DNA from: Pseudomonadota bacterium
GTDB lineage: Bacteria; Pseudomonadota; Gammaproteobacteria; Burkholderiales; Burkholderiaceae_C
Reading direction: 5' to 3'
DNA: 6,955 nt
Assembly (NCBI GenBank): GCA_030918015.1
Contig: JAUPTP010000119.1
Span: 1-6,955, forward strand
Numbering within the stretch: the first letter of the stretch is position 1; each line of letters begins with the position of its first letter. The position numbers were made by a program, and so were the translations under genes. Shown one piece after another: positions 6,410 through 6,955 of this stretch. The notes under the pieces are model-generated. The model had not been told where the DNA came from. It did no database searches and was given only the letters and a program-made list of their open reading frames with translations.

Positions 6410-6955
6410 TCAGGCCTTGGAGGCGGCGGCGACCTGCGCGGCCACTTCGGCGGCGAAGTCGTCCTGCTTCTTCTCGATGCCTTCGCCGACGACGAACATC
6501 GTGAAGCCGGCCAGCGAGGTGCCGGCGGCCTTCAGGTAGGCGCCCACGGTCTGCTTGCCGTCGGCGGCCTTCACGAAGACCTGGTCGAGCAGCGAGACCT
6601 CCTTCAGGAACTTCGCCACCGAGCCTTCGACCATCTTGGCGACGATCTCGGCCGGCTTGCCCGACTCGGCAGCCTTCTCGGCGGCGATCTTGCGCTCCTT
6701 CTCGACCAGCTCGGCCGAGACTTCGGCCGACGACAGCGCCGCCGGCTTCATCGCGGCGATGTGCATCGCGGCGTCCTTGGCGGCGACGGCGTCACCGGTG
6801 TACTCGACGATCACGCCGATGCGCACGCCGTGCAGGTAGTGGGCCAGCGCGCCGCCACCCTCGTAGCGCTTGAAGCGGCGGATGGTCATGTTCTCGCCGA
6901 TCTTGCCGATCAGGCCCTTGCGCACGTCCTCGACCGTCGGGCCGAAGTCTTCCAT
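6410..6955 (-). CDS. tsf: Translation elongation factor Ts (C-terminal part, runs off right edge)
   Basis: Guanine-nucleotide exchange factor that releases GDP from EF-Tu. The window holds 181 codons and the stop. Full-length bacterial EF-Ts is about 280-310 residues, so the N-terminal UBA-like domain and the Tu-contacting TDFV region are outside. The first codon in view happens to be ATG, but it falls inside the protein (family members have conserved sequence before it), so it should not be taken as the start. Recognisable blocks are [16 protein letters not shown], the AMHIAAMKP segment (E. coli AMHVAASKP), [48 protein letters not shown]-like QTVGAYL, and the ending [21 protein letters not shown], matching E. 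coli [20 protein letters not shown]. rpsB would be expected further right. Downstream lie two hairpins and then pyrH. Confidence 0.97.
   Translation of the reverse strand: MEDFGPTVEDVRKGLIGKIGENMTIRRFKRYEGGGALAHYLHGVRIGVIVEYTGDAVAAKDAAMHIAAMKPAALSSAEVSAELVEKERKIAAEKAAESGKPAEIVAKMVEGSVAKFLKEVSLLDQVFVKAADGKQTVGAYLKAAGTSLAGFTMFVVGEGIEKKQDDFAAEVAAQVAAASKA

Overview
The window is a stretch of GC-rich bacterial chromosome (roughly two-thirds G+C by eye). It carries eight genes, all on the minus strand, packed almost without gaps. In transcription order (right to left) they are tsf (3' part), pyrH, frr, uppS, cdsA, dxr, rseP and bamA (5' part). This is the classic proteobacterial rpsB-tsf-pyrH-frr-uppS-cdsA-dxr-rseP-bamA cluster. 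The gene order, the high GC and the protein sequences suggest a betaproteobacterium, probably Burkholderiales. That placement is an inference from general resemblance, not from a search.

Layout. 6955-6410: last 181 codons of elongation factor Ts, running off the right edge. 6409-6280: the only sizeable intergenic gap (130 nt), holding two strong tandem hairpins, a six-base T run (minus strand) and the pyrH Shine-Dalgarno site. 6279-5569: UMP kinase. 5528-4968: ribosome recycling factor. 4963-4199: undecaprenyl diphosphate synthase. 4176-3340: phosphatidate cytidylyltransferase. 3343-2126: DXP reductoisomerase, overlapping cdsA by ATGA. 2119-755: RseP intramembrane protease. 750-1: signal peptide and about the first three POTRA domains of BamA, running off the left edge. 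From frr to bamA the junctions are 22 nt or less, or overlap, which fits one polycistronic message with translational coupling.

How the genes work together. tsf and frr serve translation (EF-Tu recycling and post-termination ribosome recycling), and pyrH supplies UDP for nucleotides and sugar-nucleotides. The next block builds the envelope. Dxr makes MEP for isoprenoids, UppS condenses the resulting IPP into the C55 lipid carrier for peptidoglycan and O-antigen, and CdsA makes CDP-diacylglycerol for phospholipids. RseP carries out intramembrane proteolysis in envelope stress signalling, and BamA inserts outer-membrane proteins.

I looked on both strands for something undescribed and did not find a novel system. 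This is a conserved housekeeping locus. The feature most worth a second look is the tandem hairpin region between tsf and pyrH. I see no tRNA, rRNA, CRISPR, insertion sequence or sign of horizontal transfer.
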